Assembly: GCA_001910725.1 (NCBI GenBank)
Contig: MJGA01000104.1
Span: 1 to 31,359, forward strand
Length of the DNA stretch: 31,359 bases
Origin: Phanerodontia chrysosporium
Taxonomy: Eukaryota; Basidiomycota; Agaricomycetes; Polyporales; Phanerochaetaceae
Reading direction: 5' to 3'
The notes under the pieces were generated by a model. That model saw only the letters and a list, made by a program, of their open reading frames with translations. It was not told where the DNA came from and searched no databases. Each line of letters opens with the position of its first letter. The first letter of the stretch is position 1. A program made the position numbers and the translations under genes. This document shows positions 20,001 to 29,950 of the stretch, in pieces.

Positions 20001-21515
20001 GGTTTCCTTCGCCCGCGATGGCTCGACAACAAGTTTCGTGATCTCCATAGCGCAATGGGACGCATGAGACAAGTCATGGAAGATCTGCGTGTTGCTACTC
20101 TCAGGGATTCCTACATTAGCAATGGCAAGTTGCCTCCCCGACGAGTATGGGACCTTCACAGCAATAGAGTCCTTCCCTTCTATTACCTTGCTGATGGTCA
20201 TGGGATTGATTTTCGGGCCATTCCTTCGAACGTCTGGTGTGTCTCGCACAGCTGGGTTGATGAGACCAGACGCCAGCTAGTCTGGACACCTGTCAACGGA
20301 AGGGAATGGCCAGTTCCAATTCCCCATGGCACGAGTATCGACCACATTCGAACTGAACTATTGAACATGGGCGCAGAGTATGTCTGGATAGATGTGTTCT
20401 GCCTCCGCCAGGAGACTGAAAATCAAGATCTCGAGAACCTGAGGAGGGAAGAGTGGAAGACAGATGTACCAACCATTGGATATATCTACCACGAGTCTCC
20501 ACATAGACCGTGTATCACCTACTTCAATGGGCTTGGATTACCATTCGAGACAACCAGTGATGTGGTGCAGTCCCCTTACCACTGGATCAACCGGGCATGG
20601 ACGATGCAGGAGTGTGTCCCTGCTTGGATTCCTGCTGGTCTCACAGGGGAGAAACAACCAGGAAGCCAAGGATTCTTCGCCCGCGTCAACGGGGTCATCC
20701 GTAGTCTTGCAGACATGGCTGAGCGTGTCCTCCTAATTGAGGACATCAGAGATCGCTACAGTGCCAGAAAACTTGATAGAATCCAAGGGCTCGGATACCT
20801 GCTGGGATGCGAAACGCTCCCAATCTATGAGTTGAAGAATGAAGATGAGGAGGCAGGCCTCGAAGAGTCTTGGCACCAACTCATCAAGCATATGCATAAG
20901 CGACCGCGCACCCTTATCTTCCTCTTGCAACCGCCTGGCGAAGCTTTCAGCCCGTGGATCTCATGGAAAAAGTACTCCAGCGTAATACCTTGGACCTGTC
21001 ACCCCTCAGACAACCTTGGGGAGGATCTACAGCTGATGGACCGTATGGACCTAGGAAAACCTGGCGCAAACGGGGAATATCGCCACTTGGGCTATGTCAC
21101 AAAAGAGTGCTCCATCTGGTTGAAAGACGATGATTATCGCGACATACGAAACACGAAGCATCAGCCCGCCAGATTATATTTCGACGGTCAACGTATAGAT
21201 GTGACCGTCACCACCAGACTGGGAGTCATCTCGAATAAGGTCCCCTACAAACTCGTTGGTATCGGGAAACCTTGGAAAGAATATTGGGTCGTCGTTGAGG
21301 ACGTCGGAAGACGAGGCGTTAAAGATGAAAATTTTATCGAGGCGATCAAGTGGGCCGTCTTGTGGCTCGACAAAGATTCAGCGGCGTTGATCGAGGATCA
21401 GGAGATGGGGCAACCAGGAACGGCGGTGGTGTATCTGCCAGTTATAGACGCGAAAAGAAGAAGCCATTACGTTCAAACATACGTAGAGATATTTGACCGT
21501 TTCTCTGCCCAATGA
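17028..21515 (+). CDS. Membrane-anchored protein with two tandem HET units (predicted fusion)
   Basis: Proposed exons: 17028-17084, 17134-17184, 17233-19374 and 19443-21515, about 1440 residues. All three introns are phase 0. The first two exons give MSCVGAVHAALLAAVISII-VSWRVV followed by a basic stretch, a likely signal anchor. Unit 1 (about residues 37-750) and unit 2 (about 751-1440) align along their length: both begin near Met-Arg, share a WGxV block, a xPxPLQRIHxGxxxIPNE-like stretch, the HET blocks and a similar C-terminal region. Without the third intron (19375-19442, gtgagc to cccag) the two units are separate ORFs overlapping by ATGA, with no room for a second promoter. With it they fuse in frame. 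Unit 2 keeps SHSW, VFCLRQ, TIGYIY and RAWTMQE; unit 1 is degenerate. HET proteins act in fungal non-self recognition; the function here is inferred. If the intron is not used, these are two adjacent genes. Confidence 0.75.
19375..19442 (+). other. Candidate phase-0 intron joining the two HET units
   Basis: The 68-nt segment starts gtgagc, contains ctgaac about 20 nt before its end, and finishes cccag. Splicing links the Lys codon at 19372 to Thr at 19443 in the frame of the downstream ORF. Read through, the upstream frame meets TGA at 19450-19452, four bases into the downstream ATG. Confidence 0.6.
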
Positions 21516-22062
21516 TCTGTATATATGGTTTACGGTCATGCCTCCTTCTCTCTCTGATTCACCTGTTGTAACTTCAGACTCGACTCAATGTCCCGGCACT
21601 ACAATTATATATGCAATTCTTCACACAATAACCATCACTGCGTCTAGGGAATAATACATTGCTCGCGGCTAACCGAGGGTAGATATCAATCAAAATGACG
21701 AGACCGCGGGGGTCGGACGACTAGCGTGGTATGTCCTAGGAGGAGGGGTATAGTATAGACAGCGGACGGTCCAAAACAAGAACAGAACAAGAAGATGAAC
21801 GAGCGATACAACATGGAGCGTGCGCGGCGCAGGACGACAGCGCGCACACGGGATGAGCAGTATACAGTGACGAATGTAGGCATGACGGGGCGTGAGGGCG
21901 GCGTGGCAGGCGTGGCGTGGCGTGGCGTGGCGGCGCAGTGCGGCGTTTGGACGGCTTTTGAGGCGGGCCGAGGGGTGGCCGGTGGACGGATGTCGGTCAG
22001 TCGATGTAACTGGGTCGAGATAGACGGGGGGTGAGCGTCGCCTGGGTGGGCCGAGGCAGAAG
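21516..22062. other. Tail-to-tail spacer with a short CGTGG tandem repeat
   Basis: This 547-bp stretch separates the 3' ends of the tandem-HET and G-alpha genes. Four perfect CGTGG copies lie at 21911-21930 in a G-rich patch (about 21880-21990). An ORF at 21795-22034 is low-complexity and unsupported. The rest looks like two 3' UTRs. Confidence 0.5.
21911..21930 (+). repeat. CGTGG pentamer, four tandem copies
   Basis: Four direct copies of CGTGG are followed by a partial CGGCG. It is a small microsatellite in the spacer, with no evident function. Confidence 0.8.
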
Positions 22063-24930
22063 CTATGATAACAACTTTGCCTTCCGCAGGTGTTCCCGCA
22101 TCACCATATCGCGCACTGTAGCAGTAAGTTAAGGAGACATCTGTTCCAATCGCTACGAACTACGCACCGCTTGCCAAGATACCACTGGTCGTTGATGCGT
22201 CCTGCATGATAATAAGCATCCGCCTCAAAAGGACGTGGAAGCAACGTACCGTTACAGACGTAAAGTAACCATGAAACTTTCGCGGCTGCGGCGAATGTTC
22301 ACGATGTATGAAGCTGAACTTGCTCCGGAAGACTGCCGCCGCCTGTCAGCACCGCGTCCCCACTCGGTTCAGCTGTCCTACACTCACATTTTTGGGCGCT
22401 GTCGAGATCGTTCGGCCGGTCACCGAAGCTGCGCAGGTACTTTGCGAGGCGGATGCCCGAGCGCAGCTTGGCGTCGAGGATGTCGCACTTGTTCATGAAG
22501 AGGATCAGCTCGACCTTCGCGAGGAGCTTGTTTGAGCAGACGGCCTTCCACAGGAGCACAGAGTCCTCCTGCGCGGGTATTAGCAGGATCGGGCTAAGTG
22601 TTGGGCAAGCGGCGTACCAGGCGGTTCACGCTCTTGTCCTCGACTAGTGTCTGATCAAAGGCCGATATTGGTGCCAAGAATATTATGGCTGAACGAGCAT
22701 GTCAACAACCACACAGTCTGAACATTGAGGAAGAGCGCTGACCATCGACTGCAATATAGGTGAGCGACATGAGAAGCGTAGAGCACCGCCTGACGCACCA
22801 TCGTCAAAGAAAGGCACCCAGGTCGCTGGCGGCGGCCGCATACAATCAGCTTCTCGATATAAACGCGGATGACGACACGGACTCACGTCGCTATAGGGGT
22901 CGACGTCAGCGATGCCCGTGGCCGAGGCTGTAGATGACGCACCTGCGACCGTGAACCACCGACATCGATGATCCGCCACTCTGTCCCGCTTTCAAAGCCC
23001 GACTCCATCTCGAACTTGTATTCGCACACGCCGATCGTCTTTAGGCGTGCCCTGAACACATCGTCTGCAGGAAATCAGGCGATGCCGATCGACTGCAAGC
23101 AAGAAACCCACCATCTGAAGGACAGTAGTGCACTGACGTCAGCCGCTCGAGGTCGTTCAGGAAACTGTGGAGAGATCAGCCATCGCTCTGTATTAGAAAC
23201 GGTCACTGCGTACAAGCCTGGAGATTCTTCGAGCCGCATCTTGCGCTTTCGCAGAATATCTCTGACCGTGCGGTCGTTCCAGAGTGCGATCATGTCGTCG
23301 CGGCACTGGTGGAGGGCGAGCTGGCTCTCGTCCTGCGTCTCCTGGCCGGTCGTGCCCGCGGAGAGCGGGCGGCCGAACCGCGCGCGGTTGAGCATGCCGC
23401 CCTTCCACGTTGCGCCGGGGCGCACGAAGATCTCGTGGTGGTGGTGCTGGTGGAGGGTGCACCCACCGGCGTCGCCGTGGCACACGCCGAGGTGCGTCGC
23501 CTCCTCCTCGTTAGGCGGCACGAGCTTGGCAACGAGCAGCGCCTCGATGTGCCGCAGCGGCAGCAGCCGCATGCAGATCGTCTCGAGGTGCACGGGCAAC
23601 CGCGCGCGCTCGTCCGACTCGTCCGACTCCTCGGATGCAGACGACACCGGCAGCTCGCGCCGCCGCACGTCCGAGATTGTGTCGATGATGAGCCGGATGG
23701 AGCGCACGACGTTGAGTTGGATAACGGAGCGCCATAGCATGCGCTCGTCGCGGAACGCAGAGGGCGTATACAATCGCTGGAATTCTGCGTGATGGTGTCA
23801 GCAAGCACCTAACATGGAAAGAATGTATGCGCCAAGGAACACAAGAGAATTCCGTCTTGGTCTCCCCATATACGTGGTCGTTCTCCTGGAGTCTAGAATA
23901 CGTGCGTTGATCCGTTAAAGGTGCTTAGACCAGCTCTTCTCGACCAGGAACCATGGTGGGCTTCTCGAGGTACAACGTTCGAAGTGCCCGCGGTGTTCTG
24001 GTTTGATCCCCGAGGAATGGGCAATCGAGTCTCGCAGTTGGAGGACATATTGGTAACGAGACGCGTAGCATATAGCCGTAGAACAAGTTCCGGAATGCCA
24101 GCGCAGTGAGCCAAGAGTTGGGAAACGCGCTTTTCAGTGTGACACCAGAACTGGAGAGCATCTACTGCAAATGCCGAACCAAAAGTGTGCGCGATAGGGC
24201 GACACGGCTATCGTAGAGCGCGCGCGATAGACGAAGGCACGTTTTGGGTACTGCGGTCGAGAGATCTTGACGAATGTTGTCGCATTATGGCCATTCAGGA
24301 CACAAGTCGTCCCTGTCTGAGCTTTTCCACGCATATGACGAAATGAGAGTTGGGCTATCAAGGGTGCGAGGACCGAATGGGGCTTTGCCGGAGAGAATAG
24401 AGTGTCGGCAGATCTGGGGGTCACTGTGCGTGTGCGCAGGTGCCGGATGGAGAACGGACGTCCGAGGCGGTCTCCCTTGTGTTCCGGGGCGCATACATGC
24501 AGCAAAAGAGGGGGACTTACGTCGCAGGGTTGTGGATTTACCTGTGCACAGCGCAAATGGATGAGCTTCAGGCACAGCAGGACGGACCCGTCGCGCGGCG
24601 CACCCGTCTCCGTGAAGCGAGACAGAATGGCACCTCGAGGCAGGCACAGGAGCGTGGTGGCGTCGCTTGTGGCCGCTGTGCGCCGCGGACGGGAACTGGG
24701 AGAGACGAACGCGGAGACGCACCGCTCTCGCTCTGGCCGAGGAGGAGGAGCTTGACGATCTGCCGCTTCTTGCGGAGGGCACGCTCGCGCTTGATGTCCT
24801 CGTCTATGGCGGCGCTGATCCTGCGGGCCTCCGCCTCCTGCGCGAGCCGTGCGAGCTTCTCCTCGGGGCTCTCGTCGAGGGGCGGGCGGAGGACGGCGTC
24901 GAGGGGGTCTGGGGGCTCGCGTGCGGGCAT
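22063..24930 (-). CDS. Atypical heterotrimeric G-protein alpha subunit
   Basis: Thirteen exons on the minus strand: 24723-24930, 24521-24541, 23214-23784, 23112-23164, 22943-23064, 22887-22890, 22799-22825, 22743-22748, 22618-22688, 22388-22568, 22250-22332, 22168-22201 and 22063-22115, about 477 residues, frame intact. G boxes are clear: P-loop GQSESGKSTTLRQF, switch I RARLKTIG, G3 DVGGS, G4 FMNKCDIL and G5 TSVTDAS. The C-terminus is REHLRKAKLLS. Oddities: the catalytic Gln of switch II is Ser; there is no N-terminal Gly-x-x-x-Ser myristoylation site (it starts MPAREPP); the helical domain carries a Ser/Glu/Asp insert and a HQHHHH run. It transduces receptor signals in canonical form; here hydrolysis may be altered. 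Start chosen: the first ATG in frame with the P-loop exon. Confidence 0.9.
22743..22748 (-). other. Candidate 6-nt micro-exon (TCGATG) in G-alpha
   Basis: It is flanked by introns 22749-22798 (gtgcgt to ttgcag) and 22689-22742 (gtcagc, ttgac, ttcag). Inclusion yields FFDDVDAIIFLAPISAFDQ, the run expected after switch II. Skipping keeps the frame but deletes two residues of the conserved run. Confidence 0.7.
22887..22890 (-). other. Candidate 4-nt micro-exon (CGAC) in switch II of G-alpha
   Basis: The introns on both sides are textbook. 22891-22942 has gtgcgt, gctgac 18 nt from the end, and tatag. 22826-22886 has gtgagt, gctgat about 20 nt from the end, and gccag. Including CGAC gives GGSRSQRPTWVPFFDD in frame with the conserved Arg and Trp. 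Skipping it breaks the frame. Confidence 0.65.
23785..24520 (-). other. Unusually long intron (736 nt) in G-alpha
   Basis: It starts gtaagt and ends gctgac...cacgcag. No coding sequence is missing across it (TLR-QF is continuous). I see no tRNA, snoRNA boxes or transposon ends inside, only short unsupported ORFs. Confidence 0.65.
24521..24541 (-). other. 21-nt P-loop exon of G-alpha
   Basis: This exon alone supplies Lys-Ser-Thr of the P-loop (GKSTTLR). It is isolated between a 181-nt intron (24542-24722) and a 736-nt intron (23785-24520). Donor gtaagt and acceptor cacag are clear. Confidence 0.85.
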
Positions 24931-26894
24931 TGGAGGGGGGCTAGCGAAGAGTGTGGGCGAGGAGGAGGAGGCGGAGGCGGGAGGACATGCAGAGAGGGGA
25001 GGCGAGTGCGGAGAGCGAAATGGAGGACATCGTCGACAGATGTTACATATCTCCCTCTCTAGGCACTCCGGCAATTCGCAGCATGCACGCGTCTACCTCT
25101 CCCAGCCCAAGACGCCCAGCCCAGCTGCCCTCTTTCCCCATCCTCCTCCGGCCGCCAGCGTCCCTGCCAGCCCTCTCCGACCGCCACGTCCGCCCGCACA
25201 CGGACCCTCGCGCCAGCCATGTCCATCTCCACCGGCCAAGACGACGCAGGGAACGCCCAGGAGACACCGCACGCCCTGTGAGAACGCCAGGGACCGAATG
25301 CGTGTGTATGATAGAGTTCTCCGCTGCACTTGGCCCGGTTCCTGATCAGCTCAGCGGTGCGTGCCTCAGCAGGCCGGAATCTCCACGGACCATCGAACAA
25401 AAGAGGGCCTTCTCTTCGCAGACCGCCGCGACCACAGCAGCATTCTGCCAAGTCACCCACCACGCCTGTTCCTGGCCAACCTCTCCCTGCGCACGCCTGT
25501 CAAGTAACGGATGTCATCAAATGAGTGTTGCCAGCTGCTGCACAAGCACATGCGGCCCCAGTGCGCGCGCTCGCTGTCGGGCGACTGCTCGGTGCCCCGG
25601 CGCCCTGGCACACGACGGCTCTTCGGTGCCTAGCTAAAGGCACGGCAGCCCAGGCGCGGAAGCATCGCAAAGCACGCATCGATGCTAATCGCCAAGGCAC
25701 CACTCAGGGTTTCCCGTCAGACTCGGGGTGGCACAGCACTGCTGATATTTGGACGGCAGACGGGAGCCAAGTTTCGGTCAAATGCCTGGGCACGAACGGC
25801 AAGCTCAGGTTTGAGAACGCTGGTAAAGCCAAGCTTACTGCGATAGCTGGGATAAGCTAGCGGTACTTACGAAGTAAGTGTAGATAAGTTTCTTCTTTTT
25901 ACACTTCACATTCCTTACCGTCAGGCCCGACCGGACAGAATCACACAGAACTCGAATTTGACCCAAAGCGCCCGGTTTCGGACAGGTAACTGAGCGTCAT
26001 CGTGGGACCAAGACGCGCCTACGACCCGCGCGCTGCATGCCCGTATACCTCCCGCAGCCTCAACTGCGGCAGTGCCGGCGCCGCCCGCCGTGCGCCCGTA
26101 TATACAGGCCTGTGTGCCTTGACGTACGCTCCACCGGGGCCGCGCTGCTGTCATCCGAAGCGGGGCACCCTCGAAGATCTGCCTGCGGAGGGTGACCGGC
26201 CTTTCCTGTGTGCGCCATGCGGAGACACGGGTGCGTGCTGCACGACATGCGGTCGCTGCACCCACGTTCGGAGAACTCAGGCGACCCAACCACCGACCTC
26301 GATAGAGTGCGCTGGGTCGGGCGTGTGTCTTCGCTTTGACTCAGCGGGCCCTGCGGCTCGCGCGACGTGGCCCCCCAGACGTCGCGCATCGCACGCACAC
26401 AGGCCCGCATCTCAACAAACCGTGATTGTCTGCTCCGTTCGCACTCGTGCGCCCGCCTGCCAGTCAATCGGAGCGCGGCCCGCGTTCGAGACTTCTGGCA
26501 AATGCGCTTCCAGCATGTGCTTCCGCGGGCGGGCGTACCTGGCGGACCCACGCGCCTCGCGTCATGCGCCCTCTCCCGTTCAGCTTTCCGCGCACACCTT
26601 CCATTCCGCTGCCGCACGCAGGAGAATCACAGGGAACATCACACGCCCTCGCCAATGCGTTCCTCACATAACACATATATGCCTTTGATATATTGACATG
26701 TGTCTATGATCCAGGAAGCTCCCCACCGAGGGGACAATGTTTTGGTGTGCAACAATAGTAATACAGATATGTGTGCGTGCTCGAGACTGAGCGCACCCTG
26801 ACGCCCCATTTCGGACAGCCCGAGTTGAACGGACTGTCAAATGAGACGGTGCGCGGTATAGTTGGATATAGGACCGTCGCGCCAGATAAGGAAT
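24931..26894. other. Long spacer, no supported gene
   Basis: This is nearly 2 kb between the G-alpha start and the aspartokinase stop. The G-alpha promoter and leader should lie at 24931-25300, and the aspartokinase 3' UTR near 26700-26894. In between are many overlapping ORFs with no similarity I recognise, such as 25525-25860 (+), ending KLRFENAGKAKLTAIAGIS. A short plus-strand spliced frame beginning at the ATG near 25219 (MSISTGQDDAGNAQ) is possible but unproven. Confidence 0.4.
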
Positions 26895-29356
26895 CTAGAA
26901 CAACCACGGGCCCACTGCGAATCCGCGTCAGCATCGAATTTTTCTCCACGAAAGTGGAGGGACACTCACTGCGGCCGCGTGCGCCCTGGGGCAGTATCTG
27001 CAGACAGCTCTGGTGGATGAGGTTCAGAGCCTTGACGGCGTCCCGACCGTCAATGACACACGAGATGTTGATCTCGTTCGCGCCCTGGCTGATCATCTCG
27101 ATGTTCACGTTGCCCTGCCCGAGGGTCGTGAACATGCGCCCTGCAATACCGACGAGGTGCCGCATCTGCTTCCCGACGAGCGACAGGATCGCCATGTCGC
27201 GCGCGACCGTCACCTGGCGATCGCGAACGTGTCAGTAAGCGTAGGACTCGCACCACAACCATGTCCACTCACAGTGCCGTACTTGTTCAGCTCGCGCACG
27301 ACCTTGTCAAGCGAGCGGCGCTCGACGCCCTGCTCGATCGCCATACTGACGTGGACCTCGCTCGTGCTGATGAGGTCGACGACGACGCCGAAGCGGTCGA
27401 GCACGCCAAAGATGCCCGCCAGGAAGCCGTGGCTCACGCTCTTCCGGTTGCTGTTCACGTTGATCACGACGATGCCCTCCTTGATCGTCACCGCCGTCGG
27501 GTGCTTGTGCATATTCGGGTCCCAGCCGCCCGTGCTGCCGCTCTCGGTGTGCGTGAGCTCGCTGAGCGACTTATACGCCCACTGCTGCGCGGCGGGTGCA
27601 GCAGCAGCAGCCTCTGCCTCCTCCGTGGCGCAGGCCGCGTCGATGTCGGGGTCAGGGTGGATGACGGTGCCGCTGCCCCTGGGGTTCTCGACATTCTTGA
27701 TGCGGATCGGGATCTTCTTGCGAATGACCTGCGGCGCGCCCCGTCAGCCTGCCACTCGGGCGCGCAGAAGAGCCGCACGCACCTGCTCCATCGTGAACGG
27801 ATGCACGACCTCACTACCGTAGTAGGTCAACTCCGCCGCCTCCTCGGGCTGATAATCGGGATGAGGCGCGCGGTGGGCACCTTGCGCGGGTCGGCCGTGA
27901 AGATGCCGTCGACCTCCTTCCAGATTTGAAGCTCGGACGCCTGCAGGCCCACCGCGAGCAGCGCTGAGAGCAGGTCGGTGTAACCGCGGCCGACCTGGCG
28001 GAGCAGCGAGCAGGGACCGGGCCGAAGAAACCTGCGGAGATCGTCCGAGGTTAGCGAGGTGTACGTCGGCCGAGACCTCTGAAACGCACCAGTGACTACG
28101 GGGACACGTCGGCCACACTGGCGGATGCGCTCGCCAACGGCGACGGCGACCCTGTCGTAGAACTCCTGGCCGAGGGTCTCGTTCTCCTCGTAGTGCTCGC
28201 CATCCTCAGGCAGAGGTACAATGTTCTCGAGTGAGACGAACTCTGCGTCGATACCCTGCGAGGCCTTAGTCACAGGCGACGTGAGAGCGAGAGAATGCGC
28301 ACCCTATCTCGCAGGACAGCGGTAATAATCTTGCAGCCTAACCGCTCGCCGTAGCCGATGATGCTGTCTTTCGAACGTGGTGAGATCTCGTCGATGACCT
28401 GCGTATATGCGCATGAGATGGGAAACGGTGGCAAGTAGCATGATACCCGTACCTGAGCCGCAAACAGGAAGGACCGCAGCGAGTCGATATCCCGTTCAAT
28501 CTCTGCCTCCAGCTCCTGCAGAATCTCGGGGTCACGAACAACCGAGCGAGCGGCGGTGATATGTTCTGAACGAATGAGGTCGACAGTCGCGTTGAACGAG
28601 GGACCCGACGCGCTGGATGCCGAGGTCATGGCCAGCGCGCCAAATGGCGAATCCGAGCGCGGCGAAGACTTGCTGCGTGGTCTCGGGCTGTCGATGCCAG
28701 GGGAACCGCGGAAGCCGTTCGGCGTGTTGGTGCCGGTGCCGCCTGGGCTCCTTGTGCGCTGCAACGCCTCGGAGGCGGCCTTCAGGAGGAGGTTGGTCGT
28801 GCCTAGTGCCTTTGTCGAACCGGAACGTGCTGAGCACACGATGGCGACCTTGTGTTGGTCAAGGTATTGTCTGCAAGAACGGCATGAGCATTCGCTTTGA
28901 GACAGCCGAGCCTAGGCTTCCGTTTTCCCGTCCGCCGCCCGCGACAGGCTGTCACTACAGGAGCATCTCGCTTGGGATAAGACTAGCTGCCATTCGCTGG
29001 CGGACGCGGCAACCGCGAAGCGGGGGAGGGGTAGAATGTGCGGCGAGGCCTGCGCGCTCCAAGGCGATTGGCCATATAACAGGATCGCTCGGGGCGACAG
29101 TCCCGTACCCAAAGCCTATCAAGGCGCAATGCAATGAGATGAATGGTACTCACGACACGACGTCTTCCGCTATCTTCACAGCAAACTTGCCCACGCTAGT
29201 ACCGCCGAACTTCTGCACGAGCCATTTCGCGGCGGGGTCGATAGAGTTCTGGTGCAGGTTGGGCGGCGTCGGTGGCGGCGTCATGGATGAAGTTGAGGAG
29301 CCCGAAGACATGCTTGGAGAGGACAGCGGAGAGGGTGTGCGTGAAGCTGCTGCCAT
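26895..29356 (-). CDS. HOM3: Aspartokinase (aspartate kinase, EC 2.7.2.4)
   Basis: Eight exons on the minus strand: 29154-29356, 28453-28870, 28303-28398, 28090-28255, 27783-28031, 27273-27728, 26970-27213 and 26895-26914, about 617 residues. The enzyme phosphorylates L-aspartate in the first step to threonine, methionine and homoserine. Motifs: QKFGGTSVGK, VAIVCSARSGSTK, GYGERLGCK, GIDAEFVSLE, VGRGYTDLL, WKEVDGIFTADPRKVP and TYYGSEVVHPFTMEQV, then two ACT regions (DLISTSEVHVSMA; NIEMISQGANEINISCV). The last exon supplies GPWLF-stop. A Ser/Pro-rich insert follows the first kinase block, as in many fungal homologues. Exon 5 has two one-base losses: near 28011 (between FFGPVP and SLLRQVG) and near 27860 (between IISP and EEAAEL). 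With two added bases the phases close exactly. Feedback control by threonine via the ACT domains is family knowledge. Confidence 0.96.
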
Positions 29357-29950
29357 GGTGGTCGTTGTGGTATTGCTGTTCAGTGTGGTCCTCAAGAGGC
29401 GATGTTATGCTGCCTCTAGCTCCCAGAGTTCCTCCGAAGATATACTCAGGCGAACAGTAGGGCGCAGGATCTCAGTTGCGCAGAAGAAGGTGCTATGGAT
29501 GACACTTGGTCAGCGGCTTACTGCATGTGCGAAGATAGAGTGTCATACCACCCCGGAGAAGGTTTCGGCGTCCCTTGAAGTTTTCCTGTGCCTCAAAACG
29601 CCGAATTCTGAGACAAACACGTCGCGTACTATCGCACAGAGTCCCAAGGCTCTAGAGGAGGGTGGAAGGGTGGAATATAGGTGCAGACCATGACTCGAGC
29701 GGACTCAAGACACCTAGGCGCCCATAATCGAAAGTTGCGACCAGACGCCGAGACATTTGCGAACCAATCAACGTCTGCCGTTCTCCTGGGTTTCGCCCAG
29801 CAGCGTCGACGTTGGCCGTGCGTTTCGGGATGCTGGGCGTGTTCAGGAGGACAGCGATTGATAATTGCGGGTATAACGCTTTGATACAAGTATAGTACGC
29901 ATGACAAAGATGACGGTCCTAGGCGAGATAACGAGCACTATCGTGGCGTT
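29357..29950. other. Aspartokinase upstream region, no gene seen
   Basis: This 594-bp stretch lies between the aspartokinase start and the P450 stop, both on the minus strand. It should hold the aspartokinase promoter. I see no conserved gene. An upstream in-frame extension of the aspartokinase ORF begins only with TTG, so the ATG at 29356 was chosen. Confidence 0.5.

Noticed and set aside
23193..23808. Several long ORFs on both strands across the large G-alpha exon
   Set aside because: Only one minus-strand frame gives G-alpha residues such as RMLWRSVIQLNVVRSIR; the others are Arg-rich shadows.
23900..24060. Possible tRNA within the long G-alpha intron (GGTTTGATCCC resembles a B box)
   Set aside because: No matching A box, acceptor stem or anticodon arm could be placed at the right spacing.
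24440..25345. 301-codon plus-strand ORF overlapping the G-alpha 5' exons
   Set aside because: It runs antisense to the well-supported P-loop exons, is low in complexity and matches no family; GC-rich DNA produces such shadow ORFs.
25219..25509. Short spliced plus-strand gene starting MSISTGQDDAGNAQ
   Set aside because: Several alternative splice choices give unrelated C-termini and no family match, so no model is favoured.
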